A DNA stretch of 64,000 nt from Candidatus Binatia bacterium (GCA_036563615.1 DATCMB010000013.1:124001-188000); one strand, 5' to 3'; shown: positions 30,194 through 39,440, numbered from the stretch's first letter. Made by a program: numbers and translations. The notes: generated by a model from the sequence alone, not told the origin.

Positions 30194-30865
30194 ATGCCCG
30201 AGGTCGATCCGCAATTCGAGCTGCGTCAGCTCCTGAAGGCGTACCGCCGGGGGCTGATCTCGGACGAGCTGTTCGAGGAGCAGCTGCGCGAGATCCAGAA
30301 CGGCGGCGGGGCGGCACCTGCCGCGGCGCCGGCGCGCACCTACCGCGTCCGCGACAAGACGTTCACCAGCGAGCGCGCGATGCTGCGCCACTTCCTCGAC
30401 GAGTTCCGCGCCGGCGAAACCTTCGGCGGCGAGGTGTTCGGCGAGTGGTGCGCGGTCGCGAGCGATCCGCGCGTGCGCGGCGGGCTCGTCGTGGTGCGCG
30501 AGCGCGAGGCGATGCACGGACGTCTGCTGGCAAGGCGTCTCGCCGAGATCGGCGGCGAGCCGCGCGCGACGCTGCCGGAGAAGTTCCGCGAGGCCGCGCG
30601 CGCACGGCTCGCGTCGCGCGAGATCTCCGACGCCGACAAGATCGCCGACTTCATGCGTCGCCTGCCGTCGCCCGAGGCGGCGATCGCGCCGATCCGCGAG
30701 GTCATCGCGCAGATCGAGGAGGACGGCGAGACGCGCGCGCTGCTCGAGAGCATCCTCGAGGACGAAGCCGCGACCGTGCGCTGGTTCCACGCGACCGGCG
30801 CGCTGCTCGGCGTGGCGCCGCCGGCTGCGCAAAACGGCGAGAAGATCCGTCAAGCGAGCGTGTAG
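30194..30865 (+). CDS. Ferritin-like superfamily protein
   Basis: 223 residues from the ATG at 30194 (GAGG seven bases upstream); an upstream ATG at 30116 would add a hydrophobic stretch and remains possible. After a short charged N-terminal helix (QFELRQLLKAYRRGLISDELFEEQL) the protein is a helical bundle with RGGLVVVREREAMHGRLLARRLAEIG (E..H pattern), DKIADFMRRL, and EDEAATVRWFHATGALL, matching the E-x6-Y/ExxH di-iron pattern of rubrerythrin/ferritin-like proteins. Probably binds a di-iron centre; reaction unknown. Confidence 0.6.
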   Translation: MPEVDPQFELRQLLKAYRRGLISDELFEEQLREIQNGGGAAPAAAPARTYRVRDKTFTSERAMLRHFLDEFRAGETFGGEVFGEWCAVASDPRVRGGLVVVREREAMHGRLLARRLAEIGGEPRATLPEKFREAARARLASREISDADKIADFMRRLPSPEAAIAPIREVIAQIEEDGETRALLESILEDEAATVRWFHATGALLGVAPPAAQNGEKIRQASV

Positions 30866-30876
30866 AAGCTACACGC
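30858..30876 (+). terminator. Small stem-loop over stop codon
   Basis: Perfect 8-bp inverted repeat GCGTGTAG-AAG-CTACACGC covering the stop codon of the ferritin-like gene. No T-run follows, so terminator function is uncertain. Confidence 0.35.
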
Positions 30877-31007
30877 GAAGCCCGTCGAGCTTGCACGGCG
30901 CGCGCGGGACGCACGCCGAGCGCGACATGGAAGCTTGCGCGCGCCGTCGCGCCGCTGCTGACGCGCGCCGACCTGGCGCTGGCACGGATCTCGCGTCGCG
31001 AGCGCGC

Positions 31008-31847
31008 ATGCCGCGAGCGATCTGGTCCGGTCACATCACCTTCGGCCTCGTGTCGATCCCCGTCGCGCTGCACAGCGCGGTCGAGTCGTCCGAGCGCGTG
31101 CACTTCCGTCAGCTGCACCGCAAGGATCTGTCGCCGATCCGCTACAAGAAGTTCTGCAGCAAGGAGGACCGCGAGGTCCCGAACTCGGAGATCGTCCGCG
31201 GCTACGAGGTGTCGAAGAACAAGTACGCCGTCGTCGAGGAGGACGAGCTCGACGAGGTGCAGGCGGAGGTCGGCGAGGGCGACCGCACGATCGACATCGT
31301 GCAGTTCGTCGACTTCGGCTCGCTGAACCCGCTGCTGTTCGAGAAGCCGTACTACGTCGCGCCGGTGAAGGGCGGCGAGAAGGCGTACGGCGTGCTGCGC
31401 GACGCCTTGCAGGAGACGCGCAAGGCCGGCGTCGCGCGCTTCTACATGCGCACGCGTCCGCTGCTCGCCGCGCTGACGCCGACCGGCAACGTGCTCGCGC
31501 TCGAGGTCATGCGCATGGTCTCGGAGCTGCGCGACCCGAAGAAGCTCAGCGTCAAGACGGTCGCGGCGCGCTCGAACGAGGTCAAGATGGCGAGCACGCT
31601 GATCGACCAGATGACCGGCGAGTGGGACCCGACCGAGCACCCGAACCGCTACCGCAAGGCGCTCGAGAAGCTGATCGCGAAGAAGCCCAAGTTCGACGTC
31701 GAGAAGGCGGCCGCCGAGGAGCGTCCGAAGGGCGGCAAGGTCGTCGACCTGATGCAGGCGCTGAAGGACAGCCTCGAGAGCGGACGCCGCAAGCCGGCGC
31801 GCAGCAAGCCCGCGCGCAAGAAGACCGGTCGCAAGAAGGCCGCGTAA
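31008..31847 (+). CDS. ku: Ku DNA end-binding protein (bacterial NHEJ)
   Basis: 279 residues starting MPRAIWSGHITFGLVSIPVALHSAVE, the invariant bacterial Ku N-terminus. The bridge and core regions are intact (YYVAPVKGGEKAYGVLRDAL, LPLLAALTP-like LLAALTPTGNVLALEVMR). The C-terminal tail is Lys/Arg-rich (SGRRKPARSKPARKKTGRKKAA), common in long-tailed Ku that bind DNA internally. Ku binds double-strand break ends and recruits LigD; no ligD is present in the window, so the partner must be elsewhere. Confidence 0.95.
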   Translation: MPRAIWSGHITFGLVSIPVALHSAVESSERVHFRQLHRKDLSPIRYKKFCSKEDREVPNSEIVRGYEVSKNKYAVVEEDELDEVQAEVGEGDRTIDIVQFVDFGSLNPLLFEKPYYVAPVKGGEKAYGVLRDALQETRKAGVARFYMRTRPLLAALTPTGNVLALEVMRMVSELRDPKKLSVKTVAARSNEVKMASTLIDQMTGEWDPTEHPNRYRKALEKLIAKKPKFDVEKAAAEERPKGGKVVDLMQALKDSLESGRRKPARSKPARKKTGRKKAA

Positions 31848-32103
31848 CGACGACGCAGACCACGCAGACCGCTGCCGCGGCAGGTCCTCGACCCGCCGTC
31901 CTGCCTGGCCTCGGGCAGCCGTCCCGCCGCCACCTCCCCTGCCGTCGCGTCCGGCAGACCGTCGGTTGACAGCAGGCAGTTCGGTACGGCAATCCTAGCG
32001 GGTTGCGGCGCTCGCCACCCTCCGTCCGGAGGCGGCCGGCACCGCGCCGTGTATCCCCGTTAGCCCGAAAAAGAAGGAACCTTTCAAGGGAGGTCTGCGT
32101 CAC

Positions 32104-33039
32104 ATGCTGCTCGAAGGGAAAGTTGCGATCATCACCGGCGCCGGTCGCGGCATCGGCAGGGAAGAGGCGCTCCTGATGGCGAAGCACGGCGCGAAGATCG
32201 TCGTGAACGACCTCGGCGCGCACTTCGACGGCAGCGGCGCACCGACCGACACTCCCGCCCAGGAGGTCGTCAACGAGATCAAGAAGATGGGCGGTGAGGC
32301 GGTCGCGAACGGCGAGAGCGTCACCGACTTCAAGGGCGCGAAGCGCATCCTCGAGTGCGCGCTCGACCACTTCGGCAAGTGCAACATCCTGGTCAACAAC
32401 GCCGGCATCCTGCGCGACCGGATGATCTTCAACATGGACGAGGAGTCCTGGGACGCGGTCGTCGCGGTGCACCTCAAGGGCACCTTCAACATGTCGCACC
32501 ACCTCTGCGCGTACTGGCGCGAGGAGCACAAGAAGGGCAACGTGCTGAACGGCCGCATCATCAACACGTCGTCGGACGCGGGCCTGCTCGGCAACGTCGG
32601 CCAGAGCAACTACGGCGCGTGCAAGGCGGCGGTCGCCGCGATGGCGATCATCATCGACGCCGAGATGCGCAAGTACGGCGTCACCGCGAACGCGATCGCG
32701 CCGCTCGCGCGCACGCGTCTCACGGTCGAGGCGACGCCGTCGACCGCGGGACTGATGGGCGCCGAGGTGAAGGAGGGCCAGTTCGACGTCTGGGGCCCGC
32801 AGAACGTCGCCCCGCTCGTCACCTGGCTCGCGAGCGACGACGCGGCCGACGTGCACGGCGAGGTGTTCCGCGTCGGCGGCGGCACGGTGTTCCTGCTCCA
32901 GGGCTGGCACACCGTCGGCAAGGTGCGCAACAACACGACCTGGGATCCCGAGAAGCTCGGCCCGGCGCTCAAGGCGGAGCTCGCCAAGGGCATCACCAAG
33001 AAGGAGAGCATGGCCGACATCCTGGGCGAGGGGCTCTGA
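32104..33039 (+). CDS. Short-chain dehydrogenase/reductase (MFE-2/hydroxyacyl dehydrogenase-like)
   Basis: 311 residues. Ribosome site GGGAGG precedes the ATG. Cofactor motif TGAGRGIGREEAL, NNAG, catalytic Ser/Tyr/Lys in INTSSDAGLLGNVGQSNYGACKAA. The long loop after the first strand (AHFDGSGAPTDTPAQEVVNEIKKMGGEAVANG) matches the 3-hydroxyacyl-CoA dehydrogenase domain of peroxisomal multifunctional enzyme type 2 and related steroid dehydrogenases. Probably NAD(H)-dependent oxidation of a hydroxyacyl-CoA or steroid. A perfect TTGACA lies at 31966, 140 bases upstream, but its -10 partner is poor. Followed by a strong terminator, so it is monocistronic. Confidence 0.92.
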   Translation: MLLEGKVAIITGAGRGIGREEALLMAKHGAKIVVNDLGAHFDGSGAPTDTPAQEVVNEIKKMGGEAVANGESVTDFKGAKRILECALDHFGKCNILVNNAGILRDRMIFNMDEESWDAVVAVHLKGTFNMSHHLCAYWREEHKKGNVLNGRIINTSSDAGLLGNVGQSNYGACKAAVAAMAIIIDAEMRKYGVTANAIAPLARTRLTVEATPSTAGLMGAEVKEGQFDVWGPQNVAPLVTWLASDDAADVHGEVFRVGGGTVFLLQGWHTVGKVRNNTTWDPEKLGPALKAELAKGITKKESMADILGEGL

Positions 33040-33062
33040 GCGCTCGCCCAGCGCACGCTTCG

Positions 33063-33097
33063 AGGGCAGGGCGCCGCAGGGTGCCCTGCCCTCTTTT
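33063..33097 (+). terminator. Rho-independent terminator
   Basis: 12-bp stem GGGCAGGGCGCC / GGTGCCCTGCCC (one G-T pair), loop GCAG, then CTCTTTT. Ends the SDR gene. Confidence 0.92.
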
Positions 33098-33106
33098 GCT
33101 TGACCC

Positions 33107-33670
33107 GTGTATCCCTACAAGCACGTCCTCTTCGTCTGCCACGCCAACACGTCACGCAGCGTGATGGCGGAGCACCTGCTGATCCGTCTCTTGTCGGACC
33201 ACGCCGTGCCGTCCGACGCGGTGGTGGTGACCTCGGGCGGCATCGCGCCGTACGCGCGCGACGGCAGCCTGGTGTCGCTCGACACGCGCCTCGTGCTGCG
33301 TGACGTCGACATCCACCTCGAGCCCGACGCGGTCGCGCGCGACCTGAAGCGTGGGCACCGTCACCTGCTCGACCAGGCGGATCTGATCCTCACCATGACG
33401 CGGCAGCAGGTCGACATGGTGCGCGCGCAGATGGGCGACACCGGCGATCTCACCAAGCCCATCATGACGCTGCGCGACTTCGCGGGTCTCGGCGGCGACA
33501 TCGAGGATCCCGCGGGCCAGGACGAGAGCGTCTTCGTCGCGACGCGCAACCGCGTCGCGCACGCGCTCGAGCACGCGCTGCCGAAGCTCGTGCCGGGCGC
33601 GCCGGGGCGCGACGTCGCGACCTGCGAGGAGTGCGCGCAGGAGCGCGCAAGCGCCGCCGCGCGCGGCTGA
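33107..33670 (+). CDS. Low-molecular-weight protein tyrosine phosphatase-like protein
   Basis: 187 residues from a GTG nine bases after the terminator. The P-loop is VCHANTSRSVMAEHLL (C-x5-R-S). The general-acid region is less clear than in classical enzymes; D/P residues near IMTLRDFAGLGGDIEDPAGQDES fit the LMW-PTP DPxxQ-like loop. No signal peptide. It may dephosphorylate protein tyrosine or phosphoarginine, or belong to the related arsenate reductase fold. Confidence 0.85.
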   Translation: MYPYKHVLFVCHANTSRSVMAEHLLIRLLSDHAVPSDAVVVTSGGIAPYARDGSLVSLDTRLVLRDVDIHLEPDAVARDLKRGHRHLLDQADLILTMTRQQVDMVRAQMGDTGDLTKPIMTLRDFAGLGGDIEDPAGQDESVFVATRNRVAHALEHALPKLVPGAPGRDVATCEECAQERASAAARG

Positions 33671-33706
33671 AGCTGCAGCTCCGCGCCAGCGCGCAGCCGA
33701 AGCTCG

Positions 33707-34504
33707 TCAGCTGCGCGCCGCGACCTGGAACACCGCGCGGTCCTGCAGGCGGACCGCGGTGAGCTTGTTGCCCCACACGGCGCCGGTGTCGACGCCGATC
33801 GCGTGGCGCCCGAGGTAGAGGCCGAGCGCCGCCCAGTGGCCGAAGACGACGGTGACGTCCTTCTCCTTGCGGCCGGCGAACCACGGCCGGCAGCCCGGCG
33901 GCGCCTCGTCCGGCGGACCGCTGAAGTCGAGACACGGAATCCCGTCGCGCGTGCAGGTGCGCAGCCGGGTCAGCGCCTGCAGGATCAAGCGCAGGCGCTC
34001 GAGGCCGCGCAGCTCCTCGCGCCACGGCGTGCGCGACGGCTCGCCGAGCGACTCGAGGATCCGCGCCGCGTCGCGGCTCTGGATCGCCTGCTCGGCCTCC
34101 TCGGCGAGGCGCTCGGCGTCCGCGGAGGTCCAGCTCGGCAGGATGCCGGCGTGGACGACCAGGTGCCCGTTCTCGCGGTGCGCGAGCGGGCGGGTGCGCA
34201 GCCAGTCGATCAGCTCGTCGCGATCGCGCGCTTCGAGCACGTCGTCGACCGTGTCGCGCTTCTTGCGGCGCGCAGCACCGAGCGCGCGCGCGATCAGGTG
34301 CAGCTCGTGGTTGCCGAGCACCGTCACCACCGAGCGCTCGTTGCGCATCGCCCAGCGCAGGACCTCGAGCGACTTCGGCCCGCGGTTGACGAGGTCGCCG
34401 ACCAGCAGCAAGCGATCGCGTGCGGCATCGAATTCGATGCGCTCGAGCAGCCGCTGGAGCGTGCCCCAGCAGCCCTGGATGTCACCGATCGCGTACGTCG
34501 CCAT
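33707..34504 (-). CDS. apaH: Symmetrical bis(5'-nucleosyl)-tetraphosphatase ApaH
   Basis: 265 residues. Metallophosphatase motifs in order: YAIGDIQGCWGTL, LLVGDLVNRGPKSLEVL, VTVLGNHELHLIA, HAGILPSW and VVFGHWAALGLY, then GVDTGAVWGNKLTAVRL. This is the complete ApaH set; it hydrolyses Ap4A to two ADP and also removes Np4 caps from RNA. Convergent with the phosphatase gene at 33107 with 36 bp between. Confidence 0.95.
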   Translation of the reverse strand: MATYAIGDIQGCWGTLQRLLERIEFDAARDRLLLVGDLVNRGPKSLEVLRWAMRNERSVVTVLGNHELHLIARALGAARRKKRDTVDDVLEARDRDELIDWLRTRPLAHRENGHLVVHAGILPSWTSADAERLAEEAEQAIQSRDAARILESLGEPSRTPWREELRGLERLRLILQALTRLRTCTRDGIPCLDFSGPPDEAPPGCRPWFAGRKEKDVTVVFGHWAALGLYLGRHAIGVDTGAVWGNKLTAVRLQDRAVFQVAARS

Positions 34505-34615
34505 GGTCGCCCGGCCTCACCCCTCCGCGAGCGACGATCCTAGCATCGACGCGCCCGTCTTGGACACGTCCGGGCGACCGCGCGGCGACGAACGGAGCGG
34601 CGCTGAACGGCGCCG

Positions 34616-36028
34616 CTACAGCAGCACGCCGGGATTCATGATGCCGTGCGGATCGAGCGCCGCCTTCACGGCGCGCAGCACGGCCATGCCGCTCTCGCCG
34701 AGCTCGCGCGGCAGCCAGTCGCGACGCACGCGGCCGATGCCGTGGTGGTGCGCGATCGTCGCGCCGGACGCGATCGACGTCTCCATCGCCGCCGTCCATG
34801 CTTGACGGTAGATGCGCTCCTGCTCGTCCGGCGCGGTCGCGGTGCCGACGAAGGTGAAGTAGATGTTCACGCCCGTCGTGTAGCCGTGCGAGGTGTGGCC
34901 GCTCGCCGCGATGATGCCCGGCACGGCCTTGATCGCGTCGGTCACCGCGCGGTGCAGCGGGCGGACGCGGTCCCAGGTCGCCGCGACCTCGATCGTGTCG
35001 ACGACGAGCCCGCCCGCGAGCAGCGCGTCCCAGGACGGCACCTGGTTGCGGTGCGCGAGCCAGTGCCGCAGCGGCTCCTCGCCGAGCAGCGTGCCGCCAC
35101 GCGCGCGACACGCCGCACGCGCCGCTTCGAGCTCCGCCTCGAGCGCCGGCGTCATCGCCGCCGTGCCCTCGCTCATGACCAGCAGCAGCGGCGCCGGCTG
35201 CTGCACCCAGGTGCCGAAGTTCCGCTGCGCCTCGACCTCGTCGTAGAGCCGCAGCACCGCCGGACGCCAGCCGGCCTGCAGGATCTCCCGGCTGATCTCG
35301 ATGCCGTCGTCCCAGCTCGCGAGCGTCGCGGCGAAGCCCTGCTGCCAGTCGGGCTTGGGTGAGATCTTGAGCGTGATCTCGGTGACCACACCGAGCGTTC
35401 CCTCGGCGCCGAGGAAGAGCTGGCGCAGATCGGGGCCGGTCGCGGCGCGCGGCGCGGGGAACGTGCGCAGCACCTTGCCGCCGGGCAGCACGACCTCGAG
35501 CGCGAGCACCAGATCCTCGATGTTGCCGTAGCGGGTCGAGAGCTGTCCCGACGCGCGCGTCGACACCCAGCCGCCGACGCTCGAGAGCGCGATCGACTGC
35601 GGGAAGTGGCCGAGCGTGAAGCCGCGCTCGGAGAGCAGACGCTCGCACTCGGCGCCGTTGAGGCCCGCCTGCACGGTCGCCGTGAGCGCGTCGCCGTTGA
35701 CGTCGACGAGCGCGCTCATGCGCCGCATGTCGAGCACAATCGCTTCCCGGCCCGGACGCACGCCGCCGCAGACGCCGGAGCCGAGCCCGTACGGCACGAC
35801 CGGAACGCGGCGCTCGTCGGCGATCGCGAGCACGCGCGCGACCTCGTCCGTGGACTCGGGGTAGACGACGCACGGTGGCGCCGGCGCGGGCTCGGGGCCG
35901 CGGTCGCGGATCGCCTCGAGCGCCCAGTAGTCGTGCGCGTGCGCCCGGAGATCGGCCGCGTCGGTCACCACCCGTCCGGGCGGCAGCGCCGCAGCCAGGG
36001 TCTCGACGATGGTCGTCGCGTCACTCAT
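34616..36028 (-). CDS. FAD-binding oxidase, alkyl-DHAP synthase-like
   Basis: 470 residues from ATG 36028, overlapping the glpD stop by 4 bp (ATGA). PCMH-type FAD domain: PESTDEVARVLAIADERRVPVVPYGLGSGVCGG, GFTLGHFPQSIALSSVGGWVSTRASGQLSTRYGNIEDLV and GAEGTLGVVTEITLKI. The C-terminal cap ends with SGATIAHHHGIGRVRRDWLPRELG, the three-His motif of alkyldihydroxyacetone-phosphate synthases. Family members exchange the acyl chain of acyl-DHAP for a fatty alcohol (ether lipid) or oxidise 2-hydroxy acids (glycolate oxidase GlcD). Coupling to glycerol-3-phosphate dehydrogenase favours the ether-lipid reading; not proven. Confidence 0.85.
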   Translation of the reverse strand: MSDATTIVETLAAALPPGRVVTDAADLRAHAHDYWALEAIRDRGPEPAPAPPCVVYPESTDEVARVLAIADERRVPVVPYGLGSGVCGGVRPGREAIVLDMRRMSALVDVNGDALTATVQAGLNGAECERLLSERGFTLGHFPQSIALSSVGGWVSTRASGQLSTRYGNIEDLVLALEVVLPGGKVLRTFPAPRAATGPDLRQLFLGAEGTLGVVTEITLKISPKPDWQQGFAATLASWDDGIEISREILQAGWRPAVLRLYDEVEAQRNFGTWVQQPAPLLLVMSEGTAAMTPALEAELEAARAACRARGGTLLGEEPLRHWLAHRNQVPSWDALLAGGLVVDTIEVAATWDRVRPLHRAVTDAIKAVPGIIAASGHTSHGYTTGVNIYFTFVGTATAPDEQERIYRQAWTAAMETSIASGATIAHHHGIGRVRRDWLPRELGESGMAVLRAVKAALDPHGIMNPGVLL

Positions 36029-37533
36029 GCTCGCTGTCCCGCTCCTCGCTCGCTGCGCCAGGCGACGTCCTCCGCGACCCGCGCCCGGTAGTGCTCGATC
36101 TCCGTTGCTTGACGTCGCTCGTCCCAGCCCAGGCGCCGCGCGAGGATCGCCGCGACGCGCTCGACGTCGGCAAGCCCGTTGCCGGGCGCGAACAGGTTGG
36201 CGCGGGCGCGGCGCTCGAGGACGTCGCACACCGAGAGCGCGCACTCGGCGTCGATCGCGTGCTCGACCTCGGCGTCGGAAAGCGTCGTGCGCACGATCGG
36301 CACCGGCGTCTCGCCCTCGACGAGAGGCACGTCGGCGGTGCGGCAGGGCCCGGCGGCCTTCGAGCCGAGACGCTCGACGACCGCGTCGACCACGCGCTCC
36401 GCCATGCGGCGGTAGGTCGTGAGCTTGCCGCCGGCGATCGACAGCAGCCCGTTCGGCTCGATGATGATCTCGTCGCGGCGCGAGATCTCGGACGGCTTCT
36501 TTCCCTCCTGATGCAGCAGCGGCCGGACGCCCGCCCAGGCGCCGCGCACGTCCTCGTGGGTGATGCGCGCCTGCGGCCAGGTGCGGTTCGTCGCCTCGAG
36601 CAGGTAGTCGACGTCCTCGCGCGTGATCGTCGGACGCTCGACGGCGCGGGGGTAGTCGGTGTCGGTCGTGCCGATCCAGAGGATGTCGCCGTACGGCACG
36701 ACGAACACCATGCGGCGGTCGAGCGCGCGCATCACGACGATGTCGTCGACCGGCAGCCGCTCGCGCGAGACCACGAGATGGATGCCCTTGGTCAGGTGCA
36801 TGCGCGGCGCGACGTCGCCGCCGAGGCGCCGGACCGCGTCGACCCACGGACCGGACGCGTTCACCACGACGCGCGCCTCGACGACGAGCTCGCGTCCCGC
36901 GATCTCGTCGTTCACCGTCACGCGCAGCGCGCGACCGGCGGAGGACGCGTTGCCCGACGTCACGGTATGCCCGGGCGCCTCCGCGAGCGCGATCGCCGGC
37001 GCGTAGGAAGCGACCAGCGCGCCCGCGCGCTTCGCCGACTTGACGGTCTCGAGCGTGAGCCGCGCGTCGTCGGTGATGTACTCGGTGTAGACCGCCGCAC
37101 CCTGCAGGCGGTTCGCGTCGAGCCCGCGGATGTGGTCGAGCGTCTCGTCGCGACGCCAGATCTCGTGGCGCTCCTCGGCGTCGATGCGCGCCATCTTCTC
37201 GTAGGCCCAGAGCCCGGCGCGCAGCTTCATCAGGCCCGCGCTGGTGCGACCGAAGACCGGCAGCGCCATCCGCGCGGCGACCGCGAGGTGCGGCGCCATC
37301 TGGCGCAGACGACGCCGCTCCTGCGCGGCCTCGAGCACGAGCCCGACCTCGCCCTGCTCGAGGTAGCGCAGACCGCCGTGGATCAGCTTCGAGGAGCGGC
37401 TCGACGTGCCGGACGCGAAGTCACCGCGCTCGATCAACGCGGTGCGCAGCCCGCGCATCGCCGCGTCGCGCGCGATGCCCGCGCCGGTGATGCCGCCACC
37501 GATCACCAGCAGCTCGACGCCGCCGCGCGACAT
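36025..37533 (-). CDS. glpD: FAD-dependent glycerol-3-phosphate dehydrogenase
   Basis: 502 residues. FAD motif LLVIGGGITGAGIARDAAMRGL, then ASGTSSRSSKLIHGGLRYLEQGE, GAAVYTEYITDDARLTLETV, GPWVDAVRRLGG and SIAGGKLTTYRRMAERVVDA, all diagnostic for GlpD. It oxidises glycerol 3-phosphate to DHAP and feeds the quinone pool at the membrane. Sits between a small zincin gene (38 bp upstream) and the alkyl-DHAP synthase-like gene (4-bp overlap downstream). Confidence 0.95.
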   Translation of the reverse strand: MSRGGVELLVIGGGITGAGIARDAAMRGLRTALIERGDFASGTSSRSSKLIHGGLRYLEQGEVGLVLEAAQERRRLRQMAPHLAVAARMALPVFGRTSAGLMKLRAGLWAYEKMARIDAEERHEIWRRDETLDHIRGLDANRLQGAAVYTEYITDDARLTLETVKSAKRAGALVASYAPAIALAEAPGHTVTSGNASSAGRALRVTVNDEIAGRELVVEARVVVNASGPWVDAVRRLGGDVAPRMHLTKGIHLVVSRERLPVDDIVVMRALDRRMVFVVPYGDILWIGTTDTDYPRAVERPTITREDVDYLLEATNRTWPQARITHEDVRGAWAGVRPLLHQEGKKPSEISRRDEIIIEPNGLLSIAGGKLTTYRRMAERVVDAVVERLGSKAAGPCRTADVPLVEGETPVPIVRTTLSDAEVEHAIDAECALSVCDVLERRARANLFAPGNGLADVERVAAILARRLGWDERRQATEIEHYRARVAEDVAWRSERGAGQRA

Positions 37534-37571
37534 CTCGTCGAGGTCGCGCTCCCTGGTCTCGAATGAGAAGC

Positions 37572-37955
37572 TCAGTATCCCATCTCCCGCAGACGTTTGT
37601 CCGAGAAGCCGAAGTGGTGACCGATCTCGTGGACCAGGGTTCGCCGGATCTCACGCCGCAGGTGGTACTCGTCGGCGTACTCGTCGGTCAGCGGGAGATA
37701 ATAGATCGTTATATGGTCGGGCAAGGCGCAGTGGCTCGCGCCGCGCTCGTCGAGCGGGACGCCGTGGTAGAGGCCGAACAGCGTGTCGACCTCCGGATCG
37801 AGGCCGACGCTCCGGATCGTCTCCTCGTCGGGCTCGTCCTCGACCACGACCGCGACGTTGTCGAGCAGCGCTGCGATGTCGCGCGGCAGCGAGTCCATCG
37901 CCTCCGCGACCAGCTCCCGGAAGCGGTCACGAGACACGCGCTTGGGCCGCTGCAT
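37572..37955 (-). CDS. Zincin-like metallopeptidase family protein
   Basis: 127 residues. HEIGHHFGFSD with His109, Glu110, His113 and Asp119 near the C-terminus is the signature of the small zincin-like family (PF06262 type). The body includes LPRDIAALLDNVAVVVEDEPD and ITIYYLPLTDEYADEYHLRREIRRTLVHE, typical for the family. No signal peptide. Function of the family is unknown; it may be co-transcribed with glpD. Confidence 0.9.
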   Translation of the reverse strand: MQRPKRVSRDRFRELVAEAMDSLPRDIAALLDNVAVVVEDEPDEETIRSVGLDPEVDTLFGLYHGVPLDERGASHCALPDHITIYYLPLTDEYADEYHLRREIRRTLVHEIGHHFGFSDKRLREMGY

Positions 37956-38462
37956 GTCGAGGACTTAGCATCGCGCAGCGGCAGAGCGCCAAAATCTCGA
38001 CAGGGGCGCCACCAAACGACCCGCTCCGGCACGTGTGGACGACGGAAAATCACGGGTCCCGCGTGGCACCTCGCTTGCTGAACCCCGGCGCAGCTCCCGG
38101 GGTGGGCGATTGGGCGGATGTGAGGGGCCGCTCGGGTGCGACCGAGACGGGCGGCAGAGAGGGTTCTGCGAGAGGACGAGGTGGTCGTGGTGACGCGGAA
38201 CGCAGACTCCTCTCTGCCAACTGTCCGGGTTTCGAGCCCCCCGCAAGCGACCACGCAGCGGACATAGCGTCACGCGAGCGCGCGCGAGCCGCGCGCCCGG
38301 AGCTGCCGCGCCGCGCGTCAGTCCGTCGCTCTCGGGACTGAGGCGAGCGTCCACGGCACGTCGCAAAGCTCCACGGCTGCGACGAGCGCGCACGACGCTC
38401 GCAGACCCGCGCTTCGCGTCCGACGTTTTGCCGGTGCGGGCGCTCTCGTCTATGGCGCCGCC
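37956..38462. other. Non-coding stretch
   Basis: About 507 bases between divergent genes at 37955 (-) and 38463 (+). It should carry both promoters. A tRNA-like TTTCGAG patch near 38230 does not fold into a tRNA. I see no gene or repeat. Confidence 0.5.
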
Positions 38463-39419
38463 ATGCCTGCAACGACGAGCAACCAGCGGCGCGTCCGCTT
38501 CGGCATCCAGACGCCCCAGGAGGGCGCGTCCTACGCGGCGATCGCCGCGCATTGGAAGGAGGCCGAGCGCCTCGGCTACGACACCGTCTGGCTCGACGAC
38601 CACTTCTACGGCGTCGTGACCCCGCCGGGCGCCGACCAGCTCGAGTCCTGGGTGACGATGGCGGCGCTCGCGCGCGAGACCAGCACGATCCGCTTCGGCA
38701 CGCTGGTCGGCTGCAACTCGTACCGCAACCCCGCGCTGGTCGCGAAGATGGCGGCGAGCCTCGACCAGATCTCCGGCGGTCGTCTGGAGTTCGGCCTCGG
38801 CGCCGGCTGGTACGAGCAGGAGTACGTCGGCTACGGCTACGAGTTCCCGCCGATCAAGCAGCGTCTCGAGCAGCTCGGCGAGGCGCTCGAGATCTGCGTG
38901 CGCATGTGGACCGAGGACCGCGCGTCGTTCACCGGCAAGCACTACCGGATCGAGCAGGCGTACAACCGCCCGCAGCCCGTGCAGAAGCCGCACCCGCCGA
39001 TCGTCATCGGCGGCGGCGGCGAGAAAGTGCTGCTGCGGCTCGTCGCCCGCTACGCGTCGGTGTGGAACATGAGCGGCTCGCCCGCGGAGATGCAGCACAA
39101 GATGCAGGTGCTCGATCGCCACTGCGCCGACCTCGGACGCGACCCGAGCGAGATCGAGCGCAGCTGGTTCGGTCCGCTGCTGATCGACGACGATCCCGAG
39201 CGTCTTGCGCGCCGGCTCGCGAAGCGCTCCGCCAACACCGGCGAGGCCGCGCAGACGATCGACAGCCGCATGATCGCCGGCACGCCCGAGCAGGTCATCG
39301 CGCGCATCCGCGAGTACGTCGCGATCGGCGTCACGCACTTCATCGCGATGTTCGGGCGCGTCGACGATCTGCGCTCGACGCGGCTCTTCGCCGAGAAGGT
39401 GATCCCGGCGTTCCGCTGA
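38463..39419 (+). CDS. LLM-class (luciferase-like) F420-dependent oxidoreductase
   Basis: 318 residues. RVRFGIQTPQEGASYAAIAAHWKEAERLGYDTVWLDDHFY is the N-terminal barrel strand/helix of the luciferase-like family; ISGGRLEFGLGAGWYEQEYVGYGYEFPPIKQRLEQLGEALEI and PHPPIVIGGGGEKVLLRLVARYA follow. The GAGW and pocket pattern fit F420-dependent members rather than FMN monooxygenases. Together with the gene at 59839 it suggests the organism makes F420. Substrate unknown. Confidence 0.88.
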   Translation: MPATTSNQRRVRFGIQTPQEGASYAAIAAHWKEAERLGYDTVWLDDHFYGVVTPPGADQLESWVTMAALARETSTIRFGTLVGCNSYRNPALVAKMAASLDQISGGRLEFGLGAGWYEQEYVGYGYEFPPIKQRLEQLGEALEICVRMWTEDRASFTGKHYRIEQAYNRPQPVQKPHPPIVIGGGGEKVLLRLVARYASVWNMSGSPAEMQHKMQVLDRHCADLGRDPSEIERSWFGPLLIDDDPERLARRLAKRSANTGEAAQTIDSRMIAGTPEQVIARIREYVAIGVTHFIAMFGRVDDLRSTRLFAEKVIPAFR

Positions 39420-39440
39420 TCTGCGCTCGACCCGCGGAGC

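Noticed and set aside
31966..31994. Promoter for the SDR gene at 32104
   Set aside because: TTGACA is perfect but no acceptable -10 box lies at 16-18 bases, so I did not list it as a promoter.
38200..38260. Possible tRNA (GGGTTTCGAGCCCC patch)
   Set aside because: T-arm does not pair properly and no acceptor or anticodon arm can be built.
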